NCBI RefSeq assembly: GCF_019670125.1
Contig: NZ_AP023033.1
Location: 1,186,501-1,250,500 of the forward strand
DNA: 64,000 nucleotides
DNA from: Agarivorans aestuarii
GTDB lineage: Bacteria > Pseudomonadota > Gammaproteobacteria > Enterobacterales > Celerinatantimonadaceae
Reading direction: 5' to 3'
In this document: one piece after another, positions 52,787 through 60,988 of the stretch
How positions within the stretch are numbered: the stretch's first letter is position 1
Layout of the letters: the number at the start of each line of letters is the position of its first letter
The notes under the pieces: model-generated
Databases searched by the model: none
Told to the model about the DNA's origin: nothing
The model's input: only the letters and a program-made list of their open reading frames with translations
Translations under genes and position numbers: made by a program

Positions 52787-53406
52787 AGCAAGCCCCTTAT
52801 AAGGTCAATATTTTGTACATCTAACTTGGCTAAGCCAGAAGCAAGCTCTAGATCTAGCTTGTTGTTTATTAGTGAGTTAAGTAGTTGGTTCCAATCTTCT
52901 AGATGTTTTTTGTCGCGCTGTTCTTCGGCGGCAGTTCGCGAGCTAAACAGGGTGAAAGGCGCAAGGTAGCGCATGCCAATCAGTGAGGCGGTTTGTTCTA
53001 TTGGGTGCAGTAATTCGCGAATGGTGAAATGGTTATAACCTTCTTTGCGATAAGCCGCCTCTGCGCCGCCTGCCGTAATGGCGCATAGCAAGGTTTTACC
53101 ATGCAGCATGGTGCCTTCGTGCCCATAAGCAAAGCCGTATTCCAGCACTAAATCTTGCCATTCTTTTAAGATAGCCGGAGTGGAATACCAGTACAGTGGA
53201 AATTGCATAATTACAATGTCGTGCGCCAGCAAGCGCTGCTGCTCTTTATCTACGTCTATTCGAAAAGTGGGGTACTCGCGGTATAAATCAACGGCGGTTA
53301 CGCCATCGGTTTTACTGGCGAGCTTGAACATTGGGCTGTTGATTTCGGAGCGATCTTGCGACGGGTGCGCAAATAGCAGTAAAACTTTATTTTTCTGCTT
53401 CGGCAT
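52783..53406 (-). CDS. kefG: Kef ancillary NAD(P)H oxidoreductase (KefF/KefG family)
   Basis: A 207-residue flavodoxin-fold quinone-reductase-like protein that activates the Kef antiporter. Features are LLLFAHPSQDRSEIN (FMN phosphate loop), IVIMQFPLYWYSTPAILKEW, and LLCAITAGGAEAAYRKEGYNHF, all conserved in KefF/KefG. I chose the ATG at 53406, seven bases after AGGAA; the ORF could extend two codons further. Its stop overlaps the kefB start by 4 bp. Confidence 0.88.
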   Translation of the reverse strand: MPKQKNKVLLLFAHPSQDRSEINSPMFKLASKTDGVTAVDLYREYPTFRIDVDKEQQRLLAHDIVIMQFPLYWYSTPAILKEWQDLVLEYGFAYGHEGTMLHGKTLLCAITAGGAEAAYRKEGYNHFTIRELLHPIEQTASLIGMRYLAPFTLFSSRTAAEEQRDKKHLEDWNQLLNSLINNKLDLELASGLAKLDVQNIDLIRGLL

Positions 53407-53533
53407 TAGCAATTCCTTTTAGCCTTGCATAACAAGCGACGATAAAAACTAGTTTCAATATAGGTAGTTTTGGCAACTAGGTTCAAGTAAAAAGCGAATA
53501 AAATTAGCTTATTAGGCTTATCTGGAGGCTTAA

Positions 53534-53791
53534 CTATTCTACCGTTGCTGAAGCGGGCTGCGACAAAATACCAAATATTTGTTGTTTGAGTTGAACACGC
53601 TGTAGTTTCATTTGCATGAAGTATTGATCTTCTGTAGGAACTTGAGTGGCTTCTAAGCCGCGTATTTTATGGTCTAGTTGATGATAGCGCTTGGCGAGGG
53701 CATTAAAATCACTGTCTGCTACTTTAAGCTGATGAATTTTATCCCGATGTTCTGGAAACTCAAAAATAAGCGCGTGGTTCTCACCTAACAT
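53534..53791 (-). CDS. YdcH/DUF465 family small protein (copy 2)
   Basis: An 85-residue charged helical protein. MLGENHALIFEFPEHRDKIH and YHQLDHKIRGLEATQVPT match the DUF465 pattern and the copy at 19538-19789. About half of the alignable positions are identical, so the duplication is old. Cytosolic, function unknown. AGGCAAAT precedes the ATG. Confidence 0.83.
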   Translation of the reverse strand: MLGENHALIFEFPEHRDKIHQLKVADSDFNALAKRYHQLDHKIRGLEATQVPTEDQYFMQMKLQRVQLKQQIFGILSQPASATVE

Positions 53792-53899
53792 ATTTGCCTC
53801 GTTAGCTTGCTGGCCTAGCTTTTAGCTTAGTCGAAACTGGCTAAACTAGGCCACTTAGCTCTTGGTTTAAGGCAAAAACCTACGCGCAGATCTTAGTGT

Positions 53900-54838
53900 T
53901 TAAGGCTTTAAGCAAGGGCAATCACCGGCCACGATTAGCGCTAAGGCATTGGGCAAAACTTCAAAGCGGGCGTGGTTAAACTTATGCGGTTCGCCGTCTA
54001 AGTTGGTTGGAATGAACTGCTCGGATTTGGTTTCTAACCAAGGGGTTTGCCAAGAGATTACGTACTCGGCATTTATTTGTTCGCCATTGCCAAAGGCTGC
54101 AGCTTCTTGCAGTACTTGGCTTAGGGCGGTTGCGGGAAAGTCACGTACTAAACAAATGTCCATTAGGCCGTCGTTAAGGTAGGCATTTGGCCCCAATATT
54201 TGTCCGCCACCGGCTTGTTTTCCGTTGCACAATGCACCAATGATAATGCCGCCAGAAAACTGTTTGTTGGGGCTGCGAAGCTCGCCAATATAAGGCTTAA
54301 AGTTGAGTGCCTGCACAATGCCCGAAAGGGTATAAGCACCGCCGCCTAAAAAGTTTTTAAGCTCTACTGGGGTTTCTGCGGTGATCTGCACACCAAAACC
54401 GGCAGTGAGCACATTCATAAAGTAGTAGTGTTGCTTAGTCTCTAAATCGCTCGCTTGCATTACATCAACCGGTTTGGCGCTGTTGGCTAAGGCAAACTCT
54501 AAGGCTGCTAGAGGCGTGTTGGGGATTTGGCAGGCAGTGGCAAAATCGTTGGCTGTGCCTAGTGGCAATACTCCTAAACTAGGACGTTGTTCGGCTGGGT
54601 AGTGCATAAGGGCTGACACCACTTCTTGCACCGAGCCGTCTCCACCGCCAATCACCAATTTTTTCTCTGGCTTGTTCCAACCTTGTTGGTGGGCCTCGGC
54701 GACTAAACGTTCAACATCACCGCCTTCCCAGGTAACTCTTACCTGAATGTCGTGACCTTGCTTGCGCAACTGCTGCACGGCTTCACGTATTTCCGGCAGG
54801 TGGGCTTTCTTTCCATTTAGTATTAATCGAAGTTCCAC
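53900..54838 (-). CDS. yegS: YegS-type lipid kinase (diacylglycerol kinase family)
   Basis: A 312-residue DAGK-catalytic family protein. The nucleotide-binding motif is LVIGGGDGSVQEVVSAL (GGGDGS, about residues 64-69), with LGVLPLGTANDFA after it (the LPLGTxND metal/nucleotide segment). The C-terminal domain contains GGGQILGPNAYLNDGLMDI, which carries the catalytic Asp-Gly-(Leu) motif. YegS phosphorylates phosphatidylglycerol in vitro. The length (E. coli YegS is 299) agrees. No signal or membrane segment. Confidence 0.88.
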   Translation of the reverse strand: MELRLILNGKKAHLPEIREAVQQLRKQGHDIQVRVTWEGGDVERLVAEAHQQGWNKPEKKLVIGGGDGSVQEVVSALMHYPAEQRPSLGVLPLGTANDFATACQIPNTPLAALEFALANSAKPVDVMQASDLETKQHYYFMNVLTAGFGVQITAETPVELKNFLGGGAYTLSGIVQALNFKPYIGELRSPNKQFSGGIIIGALCNGKQAGGGQILGPNAYLNDGLMDICLVRDFPATALSQVLQEAAAFGNGEQINAEYVISWQTPWLETKSEQFIPTNLDGEPHKFNHARFEVLPNALALIVAGDCPCLKP

Positions 54839-54938
54839 AATTAGCCTCTATTTAATTATCAGTAACTTAGCTGCCTTATTACTATATGCACGATTGAATT
54901 AGCTGGCTAGCAAGTAGCTATATAATAGCTAGTTTTGC

Positions 54939-55157
54939 TTAGGCTAAGCCTTTCATCCTTAGGTATAAAGCCTCTACTTTATCGCGCGCCCATTGGGTTT
55001 TACGTAAAAACTTAAGGCTAGATTTAACGCTAGGGTCATGGGTAAAACAGCGAATATTGATACGAGCGCCTAGCTCTTCCCAGCCATAAAATTCAACGAG
55101 TTCTTCAAGGATACTTTGAAGGGTTTTGCCATGTAGGGGGTTGTTTGCTTGGGTCAT
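54939..55157 (-). CDS. VF530 family (DUF2132) protein, short form
   Basis: A 72-residue protein consisting only of the VF530 domain: [39 protein letters not shown] and [11 protein letters not shown]. It parallels the N-terminus of the longer copy at 35147-35602 but lacks its basic tail. I chose the ATG at 55157 with AGG seven bases upstream, because the family begins just there; the longer reading to 55202 includes 15 residues with no match. May bind DNA, as reported for the V. fischeri protein. Confidence 0.82.
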   Translation of the reverse strand: MTQANNPLHGKTLQSILEELVEFYGWEELGARINIRCFTHDPSVKSSLKFLRKTQWARDKVEALYLRMKGLA

Positions 55158-55329
55158 TATTAAACCTATTGTTCTTGCTCCGCATAAGTGTATCAGCTTC
55201 AAATAGAGGCAGCTAAAGCAAATCTGGATTAATTGGCTTATTGTTTCATATCTCTTATTGTTTGCGCAGACTCAGTAGCGCAGATAGGTTATGGTTAAAC
55301 GGAATGTAATTAACGGGAAAATGGCTTAA

Positions 55330-56235
55330 ATGGAAGGTTTTTTACGCATGGTTCGAGTGCTTACCGCCTTGGGTTTGTTTGCATTAACGGCTGCGATTTT
55401 ATTTTTTACCCTAGAGCTTCGCCAAGTGCGACTGCAGCTGCCCAGCATGTTAGAGCAAGTGGATAGCACAGCGCAGCGTGTTGACCCCATAGTGGCGCAA
55501 GTTGCTGAGCTGCAAACCTTTATCCCGCAAATTATTGAGCAAAGCGAGGGGTATCAAGAACTGATCCCCGAGGTACTAAGCCGAGTTGATGACATTAACG
55601 CTCAACTGCCTTTGATCATGGATGAAGTTGCCGCAATTAGCCAAGCCATTGAACCGGTATTAGAGCAAACCGAGGCGTGGCGTGAAGAACTACCAGCGAT
55701 CCTCAAGCGAGTAGATGAAACCAATACTACCGTGCGTGGAACCAATAAAGAGATTGCTAAAGTAGTGCCACAAGTGCCGCTTATTTTGGCAGAGAGCGAG
55801 GCCTTAAGGATTGAAATCCCTGAAATGATTGCCAGTGCCGATGACTTAGTGAGCAAAGCCGAAGATGCGGGCAAAGAGGCCAGTAAGGGCTTGGTGACTG
55901 GTTTTGTAGGAGGAATCTTAAGTTCGCCGTTTAACCTCATTGGTAAAATTGGCGACAATACTACAGAACGTTTAGGCCTCAAGAGCACTGACAGTATTAC
56001 TGATGAAGACCGAGATGAGTACGAAAAGGCCATGAAGAAGCTGATGAAACGACCTAAGCAAGGCGCTAAGGAGCAATGGAGTAATCGCAAGTCGGGCAAC
56101 AGTGGAGTGATTACCATCAAGACCGTGGCGATGCAGGGCGAGGTGCAATGCTACCAATTTGTCAGTGATTTTGTGATTGCCAAGGGTGAGGATAAGGGCG
56201 AGCACCAACTCATTACTGAAGCTTGTGAGAATTAA
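55330..56235 (+). CDS. Membrane-anchored coiled-coil protein of unknown function
   Basis: A 301-residue protein. One N-terminal membrane segment (about 8-28) is followed by a long helical region, ~35-185, built from 20-25-residue imperfect repeats (for example PSMLEQVDSTAQRVDPIV, PEVLSRVDDINAQLPLIM and PAILKRVDETNTTVRG), suggesting a rod outside or inside the membrane. A glycine-rich hydrophobic segment (GLVTGFVGGILSSPFNLIG) separates it from a charged C-terminal domain. A possible family is not evident to me. The small YjfB-like ORF follows 70 bp later on the same strand. Confidence 0.65.
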   Translation: MEGFLRMVRVLTALGLFALTAAILFFTLELRQVRLQLPSMLEQVDSTAQRVDPIVAQVAELQTFIPQIIEQSEGYQELIPEVLSRVDDINAQLPLIMDEVAAISQAIEPVLEQTEAWREELPAILKRVDETNTTVRGTNKEIAKVVPQVPLILAESEALRIEIPEMIASADDLVSKAEDAGKEASKGLVTGFVGGILSSPFNLIGKIGDNTTERLGLKSTDSITDEDRDEYEKAMKKLMKRPKQGAKEQWSNRKSGNSGVITIKTVAMQGEVQCYQFVSDFVIAKGEDKGEHQLITEACEN

Positions 56236-56305
56236 TGACAAAATATTTCTAAAGGAAATCTCAGTATTGCCGCTATAAGCTTGATATCCAGGAATAGGAG
56301 GTAGA

Positions 56306-56485
56306 ATGGAAATCAGTGGAGCAAGCACTTCGCAGTCTATGGAAGTGATTTCAGCCAAACTGGCGAAAAGCCAGCAGGAGCAAGACGGTAAAGCGGTGCA
56401 AGAATTAGTGGCCGCTGCTGATGTACCAGAAGCCGCTCCTGCGACTAGAGCTGGACTTGGCGAAAATATAAATATAAAAGTGTAA
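56306..56485 (+). CDS. Small YjfB-like protein
   Basis: A 59-residue ORF missed by 60-codon cut-offs. AGGAGGT lies six bases before the ATG, an almost perfect ribosome-binding site, and a strong terminator follows, so it is a convincing gene. MEISGASTSQSMEVISAKLAK followed by SQQEQDGKAVQELVAAAD and a GENINIKV end resembles the YjfB-type putative motility proteins (PF14070 as I remember it). The match is visual; function is unknown. Confidence 0.6.
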   Translation: MEISGASTSQSMEVISAKLAKSQQEQDGKAVQELVAAADVPEAAPATRAGLGENINIKV

Positions 56486-56491
56486 ATAGAC

Positions 56492-56517
56492 TAAGCCGCA
56501 TCCGCGGCTTATTTTTT
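56492..56517 (+). terminator. Terminator after the YjfB-like gene
   Basis: TAAGCCGC and GCGGCTTA form a perfect 8-bp stem with a 4-base loop followed by six T residues, seven bases after the stop. Confidence 0.85.
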
Positions 56518-57066
56518 GTCTGACTATTCAATACTTAAACTGTTAGAGCTAAGCCACTTAGTCAGCTTAAACCAACTAATATCTCACATCAGAAATACGA
56601 TCACTTTCTGCTTCAAATTGTATCAGCACATTGAGATAACACGCCATTGCAAAAGCCATCACAGTGCTTCTTATAGTGAAATAGAGCGCCCATGTTTGAC
56701 GAAACCAAGGCGTATAAATAGCTTAAGGTCGCTCAGTTGCTAGCGAGGGCTAAGTGCGAGTTTTTAGCTAAACTGTAAATTTGAACACTTTGGGTCAAGG
56801 CTTAATCTGTGTTCCGATTTTTGTGAACATAGATCACTTTTCGAACTGCAGTATTAGATCTTAATCTCATTTATCAACATTCTTTCACATTTGTATTATT
56901 AAATTATATATCTTTGTGGTTCATTAGATTTGAAAACGCTCTCGTATAGAGTTTCAGACAATGTGGAAACGGAGATAGCTGTTATTTCCACGTCAACACA
57001 CAGCACTGAGTCGACTATGTACAAAAACTATATGGTTGATTTATACAACATTAGGTGAATGGATAA
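56518..57066. other. Long regulatory region upstream of the alginate lyase gene
   Basis: About 550 A+T-rich bases without a convincing ORF. The length is unusual for this window and suits a regulated polysaccharide-lyase gene. TGAAAACGCTCTCG at 56931-56944 is a weak match to LacI/GalR-type operators (GAAAnCGnTTTC), and TGTGAACATAGATCAC near 56822 resembles a CRP site but with one base too many between half-sites. Confidence 0.4.
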
Positions 57067-58641
57067 ATGAAACATATCTATCTAAAAAGCTTGCTAGCAA
57101 CTTCTGTTTTTCTAGCCGTAGGCTGTACATCAACTTCTGCTCCTGATTCTGTTGAAAAATTTACCAACAACAAAGAAACCGGTGAAGCTCTATTAGCGCC
57201 AGTAGCAGTTACAGCAAGCAGCCACGATGGTAACGGCCCTGACCGTTTAATCGATCAAGACATTACAACGCGTTGGTCAGCAGCCGGTGACGGCGAGTGG
57301 GCGACGCTGGACTACGGTTCTGTTCAAGAGTTTGATGCTGTGCAAGCTGCTTTTAGTAAAGGTAACCAGCGTCAGTCTAAGTTTGATATCCAAATGAGTG
57401 TTGACGGTGAAAATTGGACAACAGTACTAGAGGGTCAAGAGAGCTCGGGTAAAGCCCTAGGTTTAGAACGTTTTCAGTTTGAGCCTGCGGTAAACGCTCG
57501 CTACGTAAGATACGTTGGCCACGGCAATACCAAAAACGGTTGGAACAGTGTTACTGAATTAGCTGCAGTAAACTGTGGCATTAACGCTTGTCCATCAAGC
57601 CACATCATTACCAGTGCAGTTGTTGCTGCTGAAGCGTCAATGATTGCAGAAATGAAAGCAGCCGAGAAAGCACGTAAAGAAGCGCGTAAAGACCTTCGCT
57701 CAGGTGATTTTGGTGCACCAGCAGTATACCCTTGTGAAACCACAGTAAACTGTTTGCGTTCTGAGCTTCCTCCAACGCCGGCTTTACCAGAAACTCCGCT
57801 AGCTGGTAACGCGCCAAGTGAAAACTTTGATCTGTCTTACTGGTACCTATCTCAACCTTTTGACCATGATAAAAATGAACGTCCAGATGACGTAAATGAG
57901 TGGAACTTGGCAAATGGTTATTCACACCCAGAAATATTCTATACAGCTGATGATGGCGGTTTAGTATTTAAATCTTACGTGAAAGGTGTTCGTACCTCTA
58001 AAAACACTAAGTATGCGCGTACCGAGCTTCGTGAAATGCTACGTCGCGGTAACATGTCGCACAAAACTAAAGGTGTGAACAAAAACAACTGGGTATTCTC
58101 AAGCGCTCCAGAAGCAGACTTAAAAGCTGCCGGCGGTATTGATGGCGTTTTAGAAGCTACCCTTAAAATTGACCACGCCACCACTACTGGTGCGGCTAAC
58201 GAAGTAGGTCGCTTTATTATTGGTCAAATCCACGACCAAAACGATGAGCCAATTCGTTTGTACTACCGTAAGCTGCCAAACCAAGCAACTGGTGCAGTTT
58301 ACTTTGCTCACGAAAGCCAAGACGCTACCAAAGAGGATTTCTATCCGCTAGTAGGTGATTTAACTGCTGAGGTTGGTGAAGATGGTATCGCGCTAGGCGA
58401 AGTATTTAGCTATCGTATCGAAGTGGTTGGCAACACCATGACAGTTACCGTTTCTCGAGAAGGCAAAGAAGACGCTGTTCAGGTAGTTGACATGAGCGAC
58501 AGTGGCTACGATGTTGGTGGTAAGTACATGTACTTTAAAGCCGGTGTTTACAACCAAAACATCTCTGGCGACTTAGATGATTACTCTCAAGCTACCTTCT
58601 ATAAGCTAAAAGCAACTCACGATAGTTACACTGAGAAATAA
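57067..58641 (+). CDS. PL7 alginate lyase lipoprotein with CBM32 domain
   Basis: A 524-residue secreted lipoprotein. The lipobox LAVGC puts the lipid on Cys20. Residues ~44-170 form an F5/8 type C (CBM32) carbohydrate-binding module, followed by a charged helix (AEMKAAEKARKEARKDL) and a linker with Cys-Cys pairs. The PL7 catalytic domain covers ~253-520: RTELREM (Arg318), GQIHD (Gln387, His389) and YFKAGVYNQN (Tyr495), the expected active-site set. The QIH form is generally linked to activity on guluronate-containing (polyG/polyMG) stretches, QVH to polyM. It cuts alginate by beta-elimination, probably at the outer-membrane surface. No other alginate gene is adjacent. Confidence 0.93.
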   Translation: MKHIYLKSLLATSVFLAVGCTSTSAPDSVEKFTNNKETGEALLAPVAVTASSHDGNGPDRLIDQDITTRWSAAGDGEWATLDYGSVQEFDAVQAAFSKGNQRQSKFDIQMSVDGENWTTVLEGQESSGKALGLERFQFEPAVNARYVRYVGHGNTKNGWNSVTELAAVNCGINACPSSHIITSAVVAAEASMIAEMKAAEKARKEARKDLRSGDFGAPAVYPCETTVNCLRSELPPTPALPETPLAGNAPSENFDLSYWYLSQPFDHDKNERPDDVNEWNLANGYSHPEIFYTADDGGLVFKSYVKGVRTSKNTKYARTELREMLRRGNMSHKTKGVNKNNWVFSSAPEADLKAAGGIDGVLEATLKIDHATTTGAANEVGRFIIGQIHDQNDEPIRLYYRKLPNQATGAVYFAHESQDATKEDFYPLVGDLTAEVGEDGIALGEVFSYRIEVVGNTMTVTVSREGKEDAVQVVDMSDSGYDVGGKYMYFKAGVYNQNISGDLDDYSQATFYKLKATHDSYTEK

Positions 58642-58666
58642 GCTTTAGTTGTCACCTTGTTTAAAC

Positions 58667-58696
58667 ATACCCCGCTCTAAAGCGGGGTATTTTTTT
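58667..58696 (+). terminator. Terminator after the alginate lyase gene
   Basis: ATACCCCGCT and AGCGGGGTAT form a 10-bp perfect stem with loop CTAA, followed by seven T residues. Confidence 0.92.
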
Positions 58697-58716
58697 GGCT
58701 TACTAAAGCTTACGGC

Positions 58717-59208
58717 TTATTTTTGTTGGTAATCTAAACCTAGGTAATCGAATACAAAACCCATCAACCACAGTGGACCTATCAACAGGTACTGAATATC
58801 TTCAAAGAAAGACGGTTTAGCCCCTTCTATTTTGTGGCCGATAAATTGGCCTATCCAAGCTACTACAAAGATAAACACGCTTACCTTCCATAGGGCTAGC
58901 GGACTGAACTGAGTAATCAAGTCACAGACTAAAAAGCAGCTTAAGGTAAACAGAGCCATGGCTAAGGTAAGTGGTTTAGACAAGCGTAAGTAAAAGCCAT
59001 GAACCGGTATTGCTAGCAAGCTGGCAAGATTGAGCCAACATAGCGTATTGCTGTTGGCCGAATTAGTTCCCGGCAAGGGAACTGACCACAACAGGCCAAC
59101 AATACTAAAATAAATGGCAGGTACCATAAACCAGTGGATGGCTTTGTTAGTAGGATGTTGATGGCTACGCGCATATTCCTTAAACCATTGCTGGACTGGC
59201 TTGGACAC
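58717..59208 (-). CDS. DUF962/Mpo1-like membrane protein
   Basis: A 163-residue protein with four predicted membrane segments. The N-terminus (WFKEYARSHQHPTNKAIHWF) with spaced His residues, the central PVHGFYLRLS, and IGQFIGHKIEGAKPSFFEDIQYLLIGP are the conserved blocks of the Mpo1 (YGL010w) family. Yeast Mpo1 is an Fe(II)-dependent dioxygenase acting on 2-hydroxy fatty acids; the His residues that would bind iron are present here. Role in bacteria is not established. Confidence 0.85.
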   Translation of the reverse strand: MSKPVQQWFKEYARSHQHPTNKAIHWFMVPAIYFSIVGLLWSVPLPGTNSANSNTLCWLNLASLLAIPVHGFYLRLSKPLTLAMALFTLSCFLVCDLITQFSPLALWKVSVFIFVVAWIGQFIGHKIEGAKPSFFEDIQYLLIGPLWLMGFVFDYLGLDYQQK

Positions 59209-59309
59209 AATAAGCTTCCTGCTGACTTGTTAAAAAACTGTTACTGTAGCAGTTGGAGCTCTGACCAGTAGCCTTTGAGCGTTAGTTTGCGAGCTAGATC
59301 TCGCAGCAT

Positions 59310-59564
59310 TCACTGTTCATCAATAAATTTGAGCTGTTTGATAAAGCCTTCAATCGCTTTGTCGTCATGACTAGAGAACTGATACTTGTTATGAAAAAAC
59401 ACGCTTAGCTCAAGCTGAGAGTTAGCAACAACAATGGTATAACCGTCCCAGTCTGAACTGGCATTTAGGCCTTCATACAAGTAGTGGTCTTGCTGCTTTT
59501 TTCCCAAGCGACAAATCTTTTCGTAGACCCGAAGTACTAAGTTGACATCGACTAGTCGTTGCAT
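59310..59564 (-). CDS. DUF3081-like small protein
   Basis: An 84-residue protein. VNLVLRVYEKICRLGKK, the GLNASSDWDGYTIVVANSQ stretch and LSVFFHNKYQF match my memory of DUF3081 proteins from Vibrio and Photobacterium. I used the ATG at 59564; a TTG at 59588 that overlaps the stop of the upstream gene by 4 bp is a real alternative. Cytosolic, function unknown. Probably the last gene of a short unit with the DCC and DUF3429 genes. Confidence 0.6.
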   Translation of the reverse strand: MQRLVDVNLVLRVYEKICRLGKKQQDHYLYEGLNASSDWDGYTIVVANSQLELSVFFHNKYQFSSHDDKAIEGFIKQLKFIDEQ

Positions 59565-59584
59565 CTTAAGGCTGCCCTTGTTGG

Positions 59585-59986
59585 TCAATCAAACTGTTTG
59601 CCCACGCCGCAGCTTTGTTCATCGCAGCGCTCTTTACCGGTTAACAGTTTAGATATTTTGAAGCGGTTTTTGGCAAAAACCAAATAGGCTTTGTCGGATA
59701 CTTTGCGCAATAAGGGCGTGCGTAACAGTTGTATCCAAGGTTTCTGATTGACCAAGCCCCACGCTTGCGCGGTAACATCCAAGCCTAGTAGCAAGGTGCC
59801 TTCTTCTGTTTCCGCGTGCAGTATGTCGCTGGCTTCGGAGCGGTCAATATGTGGATACTTGCTGGTGAAATCTGCTTGATTAATATCTTGCAGCTCAATG
59901 AGTTGGCGATGATCAAAAAACTTAAGTTGACGCATTTCCTCTGCGCAAAGCGGACATTGGGCGTCGTAAAATATTCGTAATTGCAT
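59585..59986 (-). CDS. DCC family thiol-disulfide oxidoreductase-like protein (DUF393)
   Basis: A 133-residue thioredoxin-like protein. FYDAQCPLCAEEMRQLKFFD at the N-terminus carries the CXXC site and the DXXCXXC-type signature of the DCC/DUF393 family; ITQADF-like INQADF follows. The middle region GLDVTAQAWGLV is also typical. It lies between DUF3429 (12 bp upstream) and the DUF3081-like gene, probably an operon. Redox partner unknown. Confidence 0.83.
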   Translation of the reverse strand: MQLRIFYDAQCPLCAEEMRQLKFFDHRQLIELQDINQADFTSKYPHIDRSEASDILHAETEEGTLLLGLDVTAQAWGLVNQKPWIQLLRTPLLRKVSDKAYLVFAKNRFKISKLLTGKERCDEQSCGVGKQFD

Positions 59987-59998
59987 AGTGATTTCCTA

Positions 59999-60430
59999 TT
60001 ACTGGTAGCCAAGAACCACTAGGTGGCTTAGTACTGCTACTGTGGTTAATTTAAAGCGCATGGCTTGGTAGCTTTTGCCTAAGTGGCTTGGGTTGCTGCT
60101 GTGCCATTCGCTGTAGTAAAGGTAGGTGAAGGCACAGGCTAGTATCACTAATGCACTGCTACTTGAATTAAGCAATAAACAAGCGACGCCTAGTAAAGTG
60201 AAAGCATTGCTTAGATACAATTGCGCTGGGCTAGAGGCTTCACTATTTAAGGTTTGTGCCCACAAGCTGCCCGACAAAAAACACAAAATGGCTACGCTGT
60301 AGTATAAAAATACTTGAGTAGCGGAAAAGCCGAGTAGCGGAACTTGAGTCGCAACCGCCAGCGCTAGCGCGATAAAAGCGCTTAAGCCGGCGTAACCCAG
60401 TAGCTTGTAGCTTCGCTGTAATTTATTCAA
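59999..60430 (-). CDS. DUF3429 family membrane protein
   Basis: A 143-residue protein with four or five membrane segments. LLGYAGLSAFIALALAV, YYSVAILCFLSGSLWAQTL and the C-terminal YQAMRFKLTTVAV are the conserved parts of DUF3429. Function unknown. First gene of a compact unit with the DCC-type gene 12 bp downstream. Confidence 0.78.
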   Translation of the reverse strand: MNKLQRSYKLLGYAGLSAFIALALAVATQVPLLGFSATQVFLYYSVAILCFLSGSLWAQTLNSEASSPAQLYLSNAFTLLGVACLLLNSSSSALVILACAFTYLYYSEWHSSNPSHLGKSYQAMRFKLTTVAVLSHLVVLGYQ

Positions 60431-60491
60431 TTTATCACCTCATCAATCGCTTGTTACTAAAACGCATCAAGGTGGCAAATAGATCGCCAAG

Positions 60492-60806
60492 CTAGTTGTT
60501 ACTGGCAGACTTATCTAATGGCAATACGTTGCAGAACAAGTCCTTTTCGTATTGTTTTTCTAGGTGTTCGCGCCAGTTTCGTTGGCTTATTGGTACTAGG
60601 TAGAATGTTTCTCGATTGGTATCGGTCACAAAAGCCATACCGTGGGGCATTAGTTCGTAGTGAATATCGTGTACAAAACTTAACGAAAAGCTTTGCCGAC
60701 CAGTAAGGTGATTGATGTCTTCTCGTGATAAACACACCCCTTTTTTGTCTTCAGCAAAACGGTCTCGTAACCATGATGAAAACTGTTTAGCGCTAATCAT
60801 TGTCAT
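60492..60806 (-). CDS. Conserved small protein of unknown function
   Basis: A 104-residue cytosolic protein, not recognised. GGAGGCGCTTCCT before the ATG contains a strong ribosome-binding site, supporting it as a real gene. The composition is balanced with no membrane segment; MAFVTDTNRETFYLVPISQRNW looks like a beta hairpin. A second ATG two codons in is possible. It is separated from the DUF3429 gene by 61 bp. Confidence 0.6.
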   Translation of the reverse strand: MTMISAKQFSSWLRDRFAEDKKGVCLSREDINHLTGRQSFSLSFVHDIHYELMPHGMAFVTDTNRETFYLVPISQRNWREHLEKQYEKDLFCNVLPLDKSASNN

Positions 60807-60988
60807 AGGAAGCGCCTCCTTAGGTTTGGGTTAATTTTGAACAATTAAACATTAAAGTTATAGCAGAACAATGGGCAGGTGAGATGAGTAAGCCTAAGAA
60901 GGTGTGCTGATTTTGCTGTAAATGGATATAAGAAACAAAAACTTAAGAATTTTGAGGGTAAGGCTTAATAACCTTACCCTCAATGACG

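Noticed and set aside
55602-56358. 172- and 128-codon minus-strand frames
   Set aside because: Antisense to the coiled-coil protein gene and its downstream region; composition is that of a shadow frame.
56516-56743. 75-codon frame before the alginate lyase
   Set aside because: Begins inside the terminator of the previous gene and has no ribosome-binding site; judged non-coding.
56820-56840. CRP-like site TGTGAACATAGATCAC
   Set aside because: Half-sites are separated by seven bases instead of six, so it does not fit the CRP consensus well.
56931-56944. LacI/GalR-like operator TGAAAACGCTCTCG
   Set aside because: Only an imperfect palindrome and no adjacent regulator gene; mentioned in the region note but not called as a site.
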